DNA of 64,000 nucleotides from CAVUAF01 sp963739375 (GCA_963739375.1 CAVUAF010000014.1:1-64000); one strand, 5' to 3'. Shown: positions 39,300 through 48,763, numbered from the stretch's first letter. Made by a program: numbers and translations. The notes: generated by a model from the letters alone, not told the origin.

Positions 39300-40067
39300 T
39301 CAGCTATCCTTGCCCGCGGCTGCCGCCAGGGGAGGGGGCGCCGCCGCGGCTTCGCCCGCCTTGAGGCTGATGCCATCGAGCAGCTGGTTATGCACGCAGT
39401 AGAGCGCCAGTTCCAGGCGGTCGGAGACGCCCAGCTTGTCGTAGATCTTGCGCAGGTAGTTCTTGACCACCTGCTCGGTGGTTCCGATCTCGGCGGCGAT
39501 TTCCTTGTTGCGCAATCCCTGGGTGACGCCCGCGATCACCATCCTCTCCTTGTCGGAGAGGCGCGGCTTGCTGGTGCTGCTCAGCAACTGCCCGGCTTGC
39601 GTGCGGTAGGCGTCGATCAGCCAGTTCACGCCCTTGTTGTCGAGCCAGGTCTCGCCCTGGGCGACGCGCCGCACACACTTCACCAGCAGGTCGGGGGAAA
39701 TGGCCCGCGAGATGATGCCGCGGGCGCCGCGCCGCAGGTACTCGACCGTGTTTTCCTCCGCCAGTTCCGCGGAGATGACCACGATCTTCAGCCCGGGCTG
39801 CCGCTTCAGCAGCTCGCTGATGGTCTCGGCCAGGTTTTCCGTGATGGCCGATTCCAGCAGCAGGACGTCGGCTGTGGCCTTGGCGGCAGCGGCCAGCACC
39901 TGCGCCAGCGACTCGGCCTGTGCCACCACGCGGAGGTCGTCTTCCACCGCAAAGATCTTGCGGATGCCGACGCGGTAGATGGTCTGGGCGTCGGCGACGA
40001 TCACCCGGATGGCGACCTTGCCCGCCGGGGCGGGCGGCGTGGTTGCTTTCGCGGTCTGGTTCCCCAT
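39300..40067 (-). CDS. LuxR/NarL-type regulator with a degenerate receiver domain
   Basis: 255 residues. Receiver-like domain about 20-140 (IRVIVADAQTIYRVGIRKIF ... RGARGIISRAISPDLL), HTH about 170-230 (LSDKERMVIAGVTQGLRNKE, TTEQVVKNYLRKIYDKLGV). The phosphoacceptor Asp is replaced by Glu (ADVLLLESAI where the family has VVLLDL). The conserved Lys near GYLLK is Arg (GIISR). This suggests a phosphorylation-independent, possibly constitutively active regulator. Start set at ATG 40067; the frame continues upstream without conservation. No histidine kinase nearby. Confidence 0.88.
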   Translation of the reverse strand: MGNQTAKATTPPAPAGKVAIRVIVADAQTIYRVGIRKIFAVEDDLRVVAQAESLAQVLAAAAKATADVLLLESAITENLAETISELLKRQPGLKIVVISAELAEENTVEYLRRGARGIISRAISPDLLVKCVRRVAQGETWLDNKGVNWLIDAYRTQAGQLLSSTSKPRLSDKERMVIAGVTQGLRNKEIAAEIGTTEQVVKNYLRKIYDKLGVSDRLELALYCVHNQLLDGISLKAGEAAAAPPPLAAAAGKDS

Positions 40068-40145
40068 ACGGTTCAGGGCCAACGTCGGCCAACGAGCGCA
40101 GACGGGGCCGCGCGCCGGCCTTGCGCCCGCCACTGTAGCCCAGTT

Positions 40146-40487
40146 TTAGGACCGTTGGAAACAGTATTCGTCAATCACCGCGGCCACCAGGTGGCGGCCG
40201 CCTTCCGGGGCACTGCGGATCACGCGACCCATGCAGAGCACTTTCACGTCCGTGGGTGTCCCCAGAACCGTCGCGGGCATGCCGATATGGAACTCGATGC
40301 TCGAACCTACCGCCAGGTCGGCATCCACGTAGAACATCACGCCGCCGGACGAGATGTCGCCCGTCTCCGCCTGATGCTCCTGCTGGTTGGCTTTGACGGC
40401 GAGCGGCAGCTTCAGCGGAAACCGCACCGAGCCGCGCAACTCGCCTGTCGTGTCAGGCCGTTTCACAATGCGCCGAGGGTATTCCAT
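40146..40487 (-). CDS. PilZ domain protein
   Basis: 113 residues. PilZ signature parts are RGSVRFPLKLPLAVKAN (RxxxR-like region) and GDISSGGVMFYVDADLAVGS (D/NxSxxG motif), followed by a beta barrel. PilZ domains bind cyclic di-GMP; the first motif here has Arg spacing RGSVR, so binding is plausible. It lies upstream of the LuxR-type gene on the same strand, 78 bases apart. Confidence 0.85.
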   Translation of the reverse strand: MEYPRRIVKRPDTTGELRGSVRFPLKLPLAVKANQQEHQAETGDISSGGVMFYVDADLAVGSSIEFHIGMPATVLGTPTDVKVLCMGRVIRSAPEGGRHLVAAVIDEYCFQRS

Positions 40488-40675
40488 TTCGGGACCGTCC
40501 GCCAGTTACGATGGTCATAACCCCCCGGCCGGGACCCGCTTACGCGCTGGTTACTTTCCGGTCCCCCGGAACGCTCCCGGCGCCTCGTCGCCGCCCCTCC
40601 CCGGGAACCGGCGGCCTTCCGCCGGCGGCGCGTAAACCCGCTACCAGAGCCGGCGTACGCCGGGCGCACGGGCGC

Positions 40676-42064
40676 TCAGAACTTCGTGACTTCGGTGAAG
40701 TTGAAGTCCCGCACCCGCATCGCCGGCACCACCATGTCGAACGACTCTTCGCCGCTCGCCCGTACCGGCACACTCATCTGCTCCACAGCGCGCAGCATCT
40801 CAATCAGGCTCTGGTTGAAGCGGAAGTTGCGCAGCCCGTGGCTGAGCTTCCCGTCCTCGATCAGAAAGGTGCCGTCGCGGGTCATGCCGGTCAGGATCTT
40901 TTCGTAGGGATCGACTTCGCGGATGTACCACAGGCGGGTGACCAGGACGCCGCGCTCGGTCGCCGCCACCATCTCCTCGACGCTCCGTGCTGGCGTGCTC
41001 GCCGGGACCTCGAACACGATGTTCATGGGCGCCTCGCCGATTTCGTTGGGCAGGGCGAAGCCGTGGCCGGTGGGCCGGATTTCGCCCAGGCCCGCGGCGT
41101 GCTCGCTCTTCTGCATCTTCGCCGCCGTGGCCCGCGCGTACACCAGGTTGCGCACCACGCCCCCTTCCACCAGGTTGATGCGCTGCCGCCGCACCCCTTC
41201 CCCATCAAACGGGATGCCTGATTGCAGTGGGTGGCCGGCGTCGTCCCAGATGGTGATGTTCTCGCCGAACAGCTTCGTCCCCACCCGGTTGGTGAGGAAC
41301 GAGCGCTGGTCGAGGAGCGCCTGGCCGCCGAAGTCGAAAAACATGAATCCCACCAGGTCGAGCACCGCCGCCGGCTCCAGCACCACCGTGTACTTGCCGG
41401 GCGCGGCCTCGCGCGGCCCCGCGGACTCCCGCGCCTTGCGCGCCGCGGTTTCTGCCAACTGCACGGGATCGAGCCGGGCGACATCCGGGGAGTTGCCCTT
41501 TTGCCAGCCGGAGGAGTCGCCGGCCAGCATGGTGACGGAAATCTCGGCGTGCGTCTGGCGATGGAAGGCGGCCAGCCCGCGCGAATTGACGATCGCCTCC
41601 GTGCTCTCGGCACAGGCGTAAATGCCCGCCGCGGTGAGCTGCTGCCGCTGCGCCACGTCCACGATCTGGCGCACGGCCGCGGCCCGGTCCTCGGGCGTGA
41701 GGTGTGCTGTGGCTTCCACATACCGCGACGGCCCGCTGGGAGCGCCCCCGGCATCCGCCGGCCCCGCCATGGGCAGCAGGTCGGGATCGGGCTGCTGCAC
41801 CCGCGTCAGCGCCTCCGCGGCCGCCACCACGCGCCGCAGGCTGGCCGGGTCGAGCTTGTTGGTGGTGGCGCGCGCCGTGCGCCCGCCCATCACCGGGCGC
41901 ACCGAAACCACGTAGTTTTCCTCGGCCACGTTCTGATGGATGGTGTTGTTGGCAAAGCGCGTCAGCGCGTGCTGCCCGCCGCTGACCAGCAGCTCGACTT
42001 CGTCGGCGGAGGAGTACTTCCGCACGTAGGAGAAGATGTCGCGAATTCGGTCTTCGTTCAGCAC
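40676..42064 (-). CDS. pmbA: PmbA/TldE-family modulator of the TldD protease
   Basis: 462 residues from a GTG at 42064 (VLNEDRIRDIFSYVRKYS); upstream frame is repeat-derived. TldE has no HExxxH and forms a heterodimer with TldD that processes peptides (microcin B17, CcdA in E. coli; RiPP maturation elsewhere). Visible motifs are RFANNTIHQNVAEENY, SRGLAAFHRQTHAEI, NRVGTKLFGENITIWDDAG, FDGEGVRRQRINLVEGG and LTGMTRDGTFLIEDGKL. The tldD partner is 0.6 kb upstream on the same strand, separated by a RAYT unit. Confidence 0.92.
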   Translation of the reverse strand: MLNEDRIRDIFSYVRKYSSADEVELLVSGGQHALTRFANNTIHQNVAEENYVVSVRPVMGGRTARATTNKLDPASLRRVVAAAEALTRVQQPDPDLLPMAGPADAGGAPSGPSRYVEATAHLTPEDRAAAVRQIVDVAQRQQLTAAGIYACAESTEAIVNSRGLAAFHRQTHAEISVTMLAGDSSGWQKGNSPDVARLDPVQLAETAARKARESAGPREAAPGKYTVVLEPAAVLDLVGFMFFDFGGQALLDQRSFLTNRVGTKLFGENITIWDDAGHPLQSGIPFDGEGVRRQRINLVEGGVVRNLVYARATAAKMQKSEHAAGLGEIRPTGHGFALPNEIGEAPMNIVFEVPASTPARSVEEMVAATERGVLVTRLWYIREVDPYEKILTGMTRDGTFLIEDGKLSHGLRNFRFNQSLIEMLRAVEQMSVPVRASGEESFDMVVPAMRVRDFNFTEVTKF

Positions 42065-42090
42065 GAGAAAAATCCCCAAAGAGGGTGGGC

Positions 42091-42671
42091 GCGGGCGACT
42101 CGCCCGCGTCTTCTTACCAAGTGAACGGCTCGGGATTGATCCAGAGCCAGGGGTACTCCTCAGGAGCAGCACACAAACCACGCCGCACCGGGTTGAACTT
42201 CACGTAATCGATTTTGCGTGCCAGTTCCAGTCCAGAACGCACGATGTGATCGAAGGCTTCCTCTTGCCAGACTCGACCCGAGCGGTGCAGGGCGCGATTG
42301 ATCTTGTGCGCCGCGACGCTCTTCAGGTTTTGCAGGATCTCTACCGTCGAGAACGGGCCTGCCTCAGCGTCGTCGAGCGCGTGCAGCACGCAGTGAACAT
42401 GCTCCGGCATGATGACTACAGCGTGGAGGTAGAACATCTTCTCGTGCTGGTAACGACAGCAATGCAGTGCCAGGTCGCGCGCCTCAGGCGGTAAAACCCA
42501 CCTGCCAGCAGTATTGAAAGAAATAAACAGTGGGCGACGGTCGCGTTGAAGGTGGGGGAGTTTACGGCGATAGTTGTAGGTCTTCAGCATCTTCGCTTTT
42601 TACGGGCGCGGGCGAGTCGCTCGCGTCCACCCCTTGGTTGCTGTACGTCGCTGCGCGGGCGAGTCGCCCGC
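42091..42671 (-). mobile_element. REPtron: RAYT transposase flanked by inverted REPs
   Basis: The REP GCGGGCG-ACT-CGCCCGC is at 42091-42107. On the other side two copies in inverted orientation, GCGGGCG-AGT-CGC(T/C)CGC, lie at 42608-42624 and 42655-42671. All copies share a flanking G(A/G)C plus GGTGG on the same side of the palindrome, so orientation is clear. Between them is one transposase gene. The unit separates tldD from pmbA in an otherwise typical pair. Confidence 0.8.
42114..42590 (-). CDS. REP-associated tyrosine transposase (RAYT, Y1/IS200-like)
   Basis: 158 residues. HuH single-strand nuclease fold: the metal-binding His pair in VVIMPEHVHCVL (His64, His66), a central helix with TVEILQNLKSVAAHKINR, and the catalytic Tyr129 in DYVKFNPVRRGL. 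It ends EEYPWLWIN. RAYTs bind and cut REP hairpins and are thought to spread them, without terminal repeats of their own. REP palindromes lie 7 and 18 bases outside the gene. Intact, so possibly active. Confidence 0.93.
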   Translation of the reverse strand: MLKTYNYRRKLPHLQRDRRPLFISFNTAGRWVLPPEARDLALHCCRYQHEKMFYLHAVVIMPEHVHCVLHALDDAEAGPFSTVEILQNLKSVAAHKINRALHRSGRVWQEEAFDHIVRSGLELARKIDYVKFNPVRRGLCAAPEEYPWLWINPEPFTW

Positions 42672-42691
42672 GTCCACCCAAAATCTAACCC

Positions 42692-44158
42692 TCACGTGCC
42701 CTTATACGCCGAGCCGACCTTCACCCCGCGAAACCGCGCCGGGGCCGCCCCGTGTCCCGTGCCCATGGTCTGCATGGGCTGCCCTTTGCCGCAGTTGGGC
42801 GTCCCCCACAGGGTCCACTGGTCGCGCGAGCAGATGGCGTCCATGGAGTTCCAGAACTCGGTGGTGATGCCCGAATACGACGGGTTCTTCAGCATGCGGC
42901 CGAGCTTCCCGCCCTTGATCTCCCACCCGATTTCGCAGCCGAACTGGAAGTTGTAGCGCTTGTCGTCGATGGACCAGGAGCGGTTGGTCTGCAGGAAGAT
43001 GCCGTCCTCGGTGTCGCCGATGAGCTGCTCCAGCGTCAGCGGCCGCTCGCCCGGCAGGATGCTGACGTTGGTCATGCGGATGAGGGGCAGCCGGTTCCAG
43101 CCCTCGGCCCGCATGGTGCCGCCGGAGCGGCGCGCGTGGATCATGGCCGCCGTCTCGCGCGACGACAGGTAGCCGGTGAACCGCCCGTGGGTGATGATGG
43201 GGGTACACTGCGCCGCCACGCCTTCATCGTCGTAGGCGAAGGTGCCGAGCCCCGGACCATGCTGCTCGGTGGCGTCGGCGACCACGTTCACCAGCTCGGT
43301 GCCATACCGCAGGGTGCCCAGCTTTTCCAGCGTCAGGAACGACGTCCCGGCAAAGTTCGCCTCCATGCCCAGCACGCGGTCCAGCTCGATGGGGTGGCCG
43401 ATGGACTCGTGGATCTGCAGCCCCAGCTGCGACGAATCGAGCACGATCGTTTTCACGCCCTGGGGACACTGCTCGGCGCGGTGCAGGGCCACCGCCTCTT
43501 CCCCGATGCGGCGCGCGTTCTCCACCAGCTGCAGCTCGGCAATCAGCTCGTAGCCCTGGTTCTGATACTGCCCGCCAAACGAGTTCGGATACGACCGCTT
43601 CTGGATGTCGTTGTCCTGGAAGGAATAGGCGGCGTACCCGGCGCCGGTGGTCATCTTCACCTGGTGGATATCGGCGCCCTCGGTGGAGTAGAACCACTGC
43701 TCGTAGCGCCGGAACTGCATGTTGGTTTCGCTGAGCGTGACCCCGGCGACCGCCAGCAGCTCGCCATCGACCTTGAGCAGCAGCTCCAGGTTCTCCTCGA
43801 TGGCAACGCGGAACGGGTCGATCCGGTACGGTGAAGTCCAGTCGGCCTGCGCTGCCGGCTCCGGCGCCAGCGCGATGTCGTATTGCTTGACGCGCGCCGA
43901 GGCGCGGGCAATCGCCACCGCGCGCGCCGCTGTGCGCTCCACCGCCTCCCGCGCCAGGCTGTCGGTGGCAGCAAAGCCCCAGGCGCCGTCGGCGATCACG
44001 CGGATGCCGATGCCCTGCGATTCCGCGTCGGCCGCATGCCCAACCTTGCCATTCTTGGTGGCCAGCGCGCGCTGCCGCTCGTCCACCACCCGCACGTCGG
44101 CGTAGCTGGCGCCGCGCACTCGCGCCGTCTCCAGCGCCCAACCTGCCATCTCCTTCAT
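42692..44158 (-). CDS. tldD: TldD metalloprotease
   Basis: 488 residues. Zinc protease subunit with HESIGH at residues 250-255 in LQIHESIGHPIELDRVLG. Other family blocks are NSFGGQYQNQGYELIAEL, FAYDDEGVAAQCTPIITHG, GYLSSRETA, RAEGWNRLPLIRMTNVSI, GIFLQTNRSWSIDDKRYNFQFG and SYSGITTEFW. Works with PmbA/TldE encoded downstream. Divergent from the M20 peptidase across 127 bases. Confidence 0.96.
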   Translation of the reverse strand: MKEMAGWALETARVRGASYADVRVVDERQRALATKNGKVGHAADAESQGIGIRVIADGAWGFAATDSLAREAVERTAARAVAIARASARVKQYDIALAPEPAAQADWTSPYRIDPFRVAIEENLELLLKVDGELLAVAGVTLSETNMQFRRYEQWFYSTEGADIHQVKMTTGAGYAAYSFQDNDIQKRSYPNSFGGQYQNQGYELIAELQLVENARRIGEEAVALHRAEQCPQGVKTIVLDSSQLGLQIHESIGHPIELDRVLGMEANFAGTSFLTLEKLGTLRYGTELVNVVADATEQHGPGLGTFAYDDEGVAAQCTPIITHGRFTGYLSSRETAAMIHARRSGGTMRAEGWNRLPLIRMTNVSILPGERPLTLEQLIGDTEDGIFLQTNRSWSIDDKRYNFQFGCEIGWEIKGGKLGRMLKNPSYSGITTEFWNSMDAICSRDQWTLWGTPNCGKGQPMQTMGTGHGAAPARFRGVKVGSAYKGT

Positions 44159-44285
44159 GCTTCACCCACCCCGGCCAAAACGCACCAGCATAAAGCAAAG
44201 CGGCCCGCGTGTGTTGCCCCGCCCGCAGTGCTGCTCCCGGACAGTGCGCTACAATCGCGGATTCGTCTCGCCGCTAAGGAGGAGC

Positions 44286-45686
44286 ATGCTTCGCTTCGTC
44301 GCCCGTCTTTGCGCTGCCGGCACCCTGCTGGCCGCGGCCGCCTTCGCCCAAGCGCCGCTTTCGCCCGAGCGCCAGCTCGCCCACGACATCCTGAAAGAGC
44401 TGGTCGAGACCAACAGCACCAGCGACGTGGTGGGCACCGAGCAAATCGCCCGGAAGGTGGTCGCGCGCCTGCGCGCGGGCGGCTTCAGCGAAGCGGACGC
44501 GCAAATCATGGGCCCCGACCCCAAGCACTCCAACGTGGTCATCCGGCTGCGCGGCCGCCAGCCGGGCAAGCCCATCCTGCTGCTGGCGCACCTCGACGTG
44601 GTCCCGGCGCACCGCGAGGACTGGTCTTTCGATCCCTTCACCCTGACGGAAAAAGACGGCTTCTTCTACGGCCGCGGCTCCGGCGACGACAAGGCCGGCG
44701 ACGCCACCATTATCACCAACCTGCTGCGCTGGCGCCACGAGGGCTTCGTCCCCAACCGCGACGTCATCGCGCTGCTCACCTCCGACGAGGAGACCAGCGG
44801 CCAGAACGGCATCAACTGGCTGGTGCAGCACCTGCCCGACGTGCGCAACGCCGACTTCGCCCTCAACGCCGATGGCGGCGGCGGCGAGCTCATCGGCGGC
44901 CAGCGCAAGGTCTACAACGTCCAGGCCAGCGAGAAGATTTACGCCGACTACCAGTTCACGGTGCGCGACAAGGGCGGCCACAGCTCTCGTCCCCGTAACG
45001 CCGATAATCCCATCTACCGCCTCGCCGCCGTGCTCTCCCGGCTGGCCGCTTACCAGTTCCCCATCAACCTCAACGACATCACCCGCACCTACTTTGAGCG
45101 CGCCGCCGCGCTCTATCCCCCCGGCGTCGCCGCCGACATGCAGGCGCTGGCAGCCGGCACGGCCTCGCCCGACGCTGTCGCCCGCCTGGGCCAGAACCCG
45201 CAGTTCAATGCCCTCATGCGCACCACGTGCGTCGCCACCCTCCTCGAAGGCGGCCACGCTACCAATGCGCTGCCGCAGATGGCGCGCGTCAACGTCAACT
45301 GCCGCATCCTGCCCAACGACAACGCGGACACGGTGCAGCGCACCCTCACCGACCTGTTCAGCGCCGCCCAGGCCGAACTGGTGGTCGTCTCCGCTCCCAA
45401 GCTCAGCCCCGCTTCGCCCCTGCGCCCGGACCTGATGCGCGCCGTGGAGCAGCTCATGGCCAGGAGATTTCCCGGCGTCATCGTGCTCCCCGAGATGTCC
45501 ACCGGCGCCACCGACGGGCTCTTCGTCCGCAACGTCAACGTGCCCGTGTACGGCACCCTGGCGCTGTTCGAAGACCCCACCGACTCCCGCGCCCACGGCC
45601 GCGACGAGCGCATCGGCGTCGAGTCCTTTTACATCGGCGTGGAGGTGTGGCACGAGCTCATCCCCATGCTGACGGCGACGCGGTAG
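44286..45686 (+). CDS. Exported M20-family metallopeptidase
   Basis: 466 residues. Signal peptide MLRFVARLCAAGTLLAAAAFA, AAGGAGGAG before the ATG. Di-zinc ligands of M20 peptidases are visible: His in LLLAHLDVVP, bridging Asp in GRGSGDDKAG, catalytic Glu pair in TSDEETSG, Asp in ALNADGGG, and the late His in DSRAHGRDERIGVE. The dimerisation domain spans about 210-330 (KGGHSSRPRNADNPIYRL). Probably a periplasmic carboxy- or aminopeptidase. TACAAT at 44250-44255 could be a -10 box. Confidence 0.92.
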   Translation: MLRFVARLCAAGTLLAAAAFAQAPLSPERQLAHDILKELVETNSTSDVVGTEQIARKVVARLRAGGFSEADAQIMGPDPKHSNVVIRLRGRQPGKPILLLAHLDVVPAHREDWSFDPFTLTEKDGFFYGRGSGDDKAGDATIITNLLRWRHEGFVPNRDVIALLTSDEETSGQNGINWLVQHLPDVRNADFALNADGGGGELIGGQRKVYNVQASEKIYADYQFTVRDKGGHSSRPRNADNPIYRLAAVLSRLAAYQFPINLNDITRTYFERAAALYPPGVAADMQALAAGTASPDAVARLGQNPQFNALMRTTCVATLLEGGHATNALPQMARVNVNCRILPNDNADTVQRTLTDLFSAAQAELVVVSAPKLSPASPLRPDLMRAVEQLMARRFPGVIVLPEMSTGATDGLFVRNVNVPVYGTLALFEDPTDSRAHGRDERIGVESFYIGVEVWHELIPMLTATR

Positions 45687-45696
45687 CATGCGTGGC

Positions 45697-45825
45697 CGTT
45701 GGCAGTTGGCGGCTGGCATTGGGCGGCCCAGAGCTGGGAGCAGGGAGGAGTGATGAAGGACTTCCGTACGCTAACGGTCGAAGCGGACCGCCTGGCGGCC
45801 AAAGGCCAACGGCCAAGTGCCAAAG
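45697..45825 (+). mobile_element. 4HB element C: deletion remnant between inverted heptamer arrays
   Basis: Left array 45697-45724 (CGTTGGC, AGTTGGC, GGCTGGC, ATTGGGC). Right array 45798-45825 (GCCAAAG, GCCAACG, GCCAAGT, GCCAAAG), the approximate inverse complement. Inside, GGGAGGAGTG precedes ATG 45753 and MKDFRTLTV-EADRLAAK, which aligns with the first 16 residues of the 4HB protein at 27731 (MKNFRDLRVWQEAHRL) with two residues missing. The rest of the gene is gone. It lies between the M20 stop (45686) and the DUF4845-like stop (45832). Confidence 0.7.
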
Positions 45826-45831
45826 GCGGTT

Positions 45832-46176
45832 CTATATTCGCTTGTTCTTGGTCGCGGGATGGAAGGTCAGGGTAAAGGGATGGATCGGCAGGTCAACGAG
45901 CACCGTGTAGTCGGCTGAAATCGTTATTTCCGCGCCCTGGCGCAGGACTTTGATCTGGTCGGCGATGAGCGGAATGTCGAACTCGTGCGCCTTCTTGGCC
46001 ACGTCTTCGCGGATGTCCTGTTCCGTCTTCTGTTGGTTATAAGCGGCGTAGCGCGACACTTCCTCGATGGCGTCTTCGAACTGCCATTCGTTGAAAAACG
46101 GCGGGACGATTTTCCACGCCGTGTAAAAGACGGCCACCACCACGAACAAACCGAATAACGGCCGAAGCGTCTTCAT
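45832..46176 (-). CDS. Small single-pass membrane protein, DUF4845-like
   Basis: 114 residues. One N-terminal membrane helix (LFGLFVVVAVFYTAWKIV), then PFFNEWQFEDAIEEVSRYAAY, a helical EDVAKKAHEFDIPLIADQIKV and a beta-rich end (AEITISADYTVLVDL, HPFTLTFHPA). The layout and the EWQFEDA stretch resemble DUF4845 proteins of unknown function. Its stop codon is next to the heptamer array of element C. Confidence 0.65.
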   Translation of the reverse strand: MKTLRPLFGLFVVVAVFYTAWKIVPPFFNEWQFEDAIEEVSRYAAYNQQKTEQDIREDVAKKAHEFDIPLIADQIKVLRQGAEITISADYTVLVDLPIHPFTLTFHPATKNKRI

Positions 46177-46299
46177 GGCTCAGGGGAGGCTCGGCCGCCG
46201 CGCCCGAACGCGCGGCAACCGCCAATGCGCAAATGCTAGCACCGCCCCCCGGAGGGCCACAAGCCACGCCACCCGTTACCAAGAGACTTCACCGGGCGG

Positions 46300-46512
46300 T
46301 CAGCGGCCGCCCAATTTCTGCAGGATGCCCTTGCCCAGTTTGAGCGCTTCCCCGAAATGCCGCTGGTATTCCACGAACTCGCGGTTCAGCAGCAGGGAGT
46401 CGTCGGCCTTCAGCCCCGCCCGCAGCAGCATGTCGCGCAGGTGCACGGGATTGGGCAGCACGGCCTCTTCGGTCATCTCTTCCAGCGCGGTGGCGGGATT
46501 GTAGTGGTACAT
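46300..46512 (-). CDS. Small hypothetical protein (70 aa)
   Basis: Begins MYHYNPATALEEMTEEAVLP at ATG 46512; the open frame to 46635 lacks conserved character. Helical and soluble, with HLRDMLLRAGLKADDSLLL and EALKLGKGILQKLGG. No motif recognised. Lies divergently upstream of pyrG. Confidence 0.5.
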   Translation of the reverse strand: MYHYNPATALEEMTEEAVLPNPVHLRDMLLRAGLKADDSLLLNREFVEYQRHFGEALKLGKGILQKLGGR

Positions 46513-46724
46513 GGCTGGCTCCGATCTGGGGGTCCCTCCCCTATTATCGCCTGCCGGCGGGGGCATTCCACCCGGCGCGATTTTCTGCCATAATTGTTCG
46601 TGCACCCCTGCACGAGCCAGGCACTCATCAGCCAAGCCTGGCCGAACTGTCCTTCAAACACTGCGACGATTAGACGGCGGCCTGCGTGTATCTCGGGACA
46701 CGCGACGGCCCGCGGAGGGCGTGG

Positions 46725-48410
46725 ATGGCGAAATACATCTTTGTGACCGGCGGCGTGGTTTCTTCTCTCGGCAAGGGGCTGGCGGCGGCCTCCATCGGCT
46801 GCCTGCTGGAAACCCGCGGCCTCAAGATCACGCTGCAGAAGATGGACCCGTACCTCAACGTGGACCCGGGCACCATGTCGCCCTTCCAGCACGGCGAGGT
46901 CTTCGTCACCGACGACGGCGCCGAAACCGACCTCGACCTCGGCCACTACGAGCGCTTCACCCATGCCCGCCTCACCCGCGACAACAACTGGACCACCGGC
47001 CGCATCTACGAGCAGATCATCGCCAAGGAGCGCCGCGGCGACTACCTGGGCAAGACCGTGCAGGTCATCCCCCACATCACCAACGAGATCAAGGCGGCGA
47101 TGCAGCAAGGTCGCAGGACGTCGACATCGCCATCGTCGAGATCGGCGGCACCGTCGGCGACATCGAGTGCCTGCCCTTCCTCGAGGCCATCCGCCAGATG
47201 CGCCAGGAGGTCGGCCGCGAGAACACGCTCTTCATCCACGTCACCCTGGTGCCCTGCATCGGTACCGCCCAGCGAGCTGAAGACCAAGCCCACCCAGCAC
47301 AGCGTCAAAGAGCTGCTCAGCGTCGGCATCCAGCCCGACATCCTGCTCTGCCGCACCGACCGCTTCCTCTCCAAGCGAGATCAAGGCGAAGATCGCCCTC
47401 TTCTGCAACGTCGAGCGAAGAGGCCGTCATCACCGCCAAGGACGTGGCCAGCGTCTACGAGGTGCCGCTGGTGTTCGCCCGCGAAGGCCTGGACACGCTG
47501 GTGGCCCGGTACCTGCACATGACCGCCGGCGAGCGCGACCTCTCCCAGTGGGAGGACATCGTGCACCGCCTCTATAACCCGCAGGACACGGTCAACATCG
47601 GCGTCGTCGGCAAGTACGTCGAGTACGAAGACTCCTACAAGTCGCTGAACGAAGCGCTGGTCCACGGCGGCCTGGCCCACAACCTGAAGATCGAACCTCA
47701 CCTGGATCGAGGCCGAAGGCTTGGAAACCGGCAAGCAGGGCGACGAGCGCGGCTACGAAGCGCAGCTCGAGGGGTTCGACGGCATCCTCGTCCCCGGCGG
47801 CTTCGGCAAGCGCGGCATCGGGGGCATGCTGAATGCCATCCGCTACGCGCGCGAGCGCAAGGTGCCCTACTTCGGCATCTGCCTCGGCATGCAGACGGCG
47901 TGCATCGAGTATGCGCGCAACGTGTGCGGCCTGGCCGACGCCAACTCCAGCGAGTTCGACCCGGCCACCCCCCACCGCGTCATCTACAAGCTGCGCGAAC
48001 AGCGCGGCGTCGAGGAGCTGGGCGGCACCATGCGGCTGGGCGCCTGGGCCTGCAAGCTTGAGCCCGGCTCCCACGCCCACCGCGCCTACGGCCAGCTGGA
48101 AATCAGCGAGCGCCACCGCCATCGCTACGAGTTCAACCGCGAGTACGAAGCCGTCCTCACCGGCGCCGGCCTGCGCCTCACCGGCTCCACCCCCGACGGC
48201 ACCTACGTCGAGATCGTCGAGATCGCCGACCACCCCTTCTTCCTCGGCTGCCAGTTCCACCCGGAGTTCAAATCCAAGCCGCTGGAGCCGCACCCGATTT
48301 TCAAGGCCTTCATCGGCGCCTCCTATGCGGAAGGCAAGCGCCGCCGCTCCGAACAGCAGAAGGTGGAAGAGGAGCTCTTCCTGCGCCGCGAGAAGGTCGG
48401 CAAGGCGTAA
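46725..48410 (+). pseudogene. pyrG: CTP synthase PyrG, about five frame breaks
   Basis: Stitching frames gives a standard CTP synthase of about 555-560 residues. N-terminal synthetase part: YIFVTGGVVSSLGKGLAAAS, KMDPYLNVDPGTMSPFQHGE, VEIGGTVGDIE. Glutaminase part: PYFGICLGMQ (catalytic Cys), QFHPEF (His/Glu of the triad). Breaks lie near 47108-47116, 47269, 47373, 47415 and 47697. Three of them add one base before an AGC serine codon. Because pyrG is essential and the protein is otherwise conserved, these are best read as assembly errors. Confidence 0.9.
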
Positions 48411-48763
48411 TCTCGGTGCGTAGCGACGGCGGCGGCGGGTTTACTCTCTTGTGACATACCCCCCTCCCCCACCCTTCCAGTGGAATCAGCGACTTACGAT
48501 GGGCATGCCCATGGAGAAGGGCGAAGAGCCTGGAAAATGCCCATCGCGCGGCGCAAGTTGCTGAAACCAAGGCGGATGGAGGATCGGGACGGCGTGGTCT
48601 CGGGATCCGCCGAAGTTTACCAATTGTCAAATAGCGGGCGGGCCGGCGCCGGGGCGCAGCAGAACCAGGATAGCAGGGCGGGGGGCGGGGGCGTCAAGCT
48701 CGATAGTTGCCGTAGATTCAATGACATAATCTTTAAGATATAGGATATGGGCGGCGCACGCAC

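Noticed and set aside
42114..42590. Ordinary IS200/IS605 insertion sequence
   Set aside because: No IS-type subterminal ends or TnpB; close flanking REPs in inverted orientation and the single short ORF fit a RAYT.
46725..48410. Programmed frameshifting in pyrG
   Set aside because: Several independent breaks without slippery heptamers or downstream pseudoknots do not fit known recoding; assembly error is simpler.
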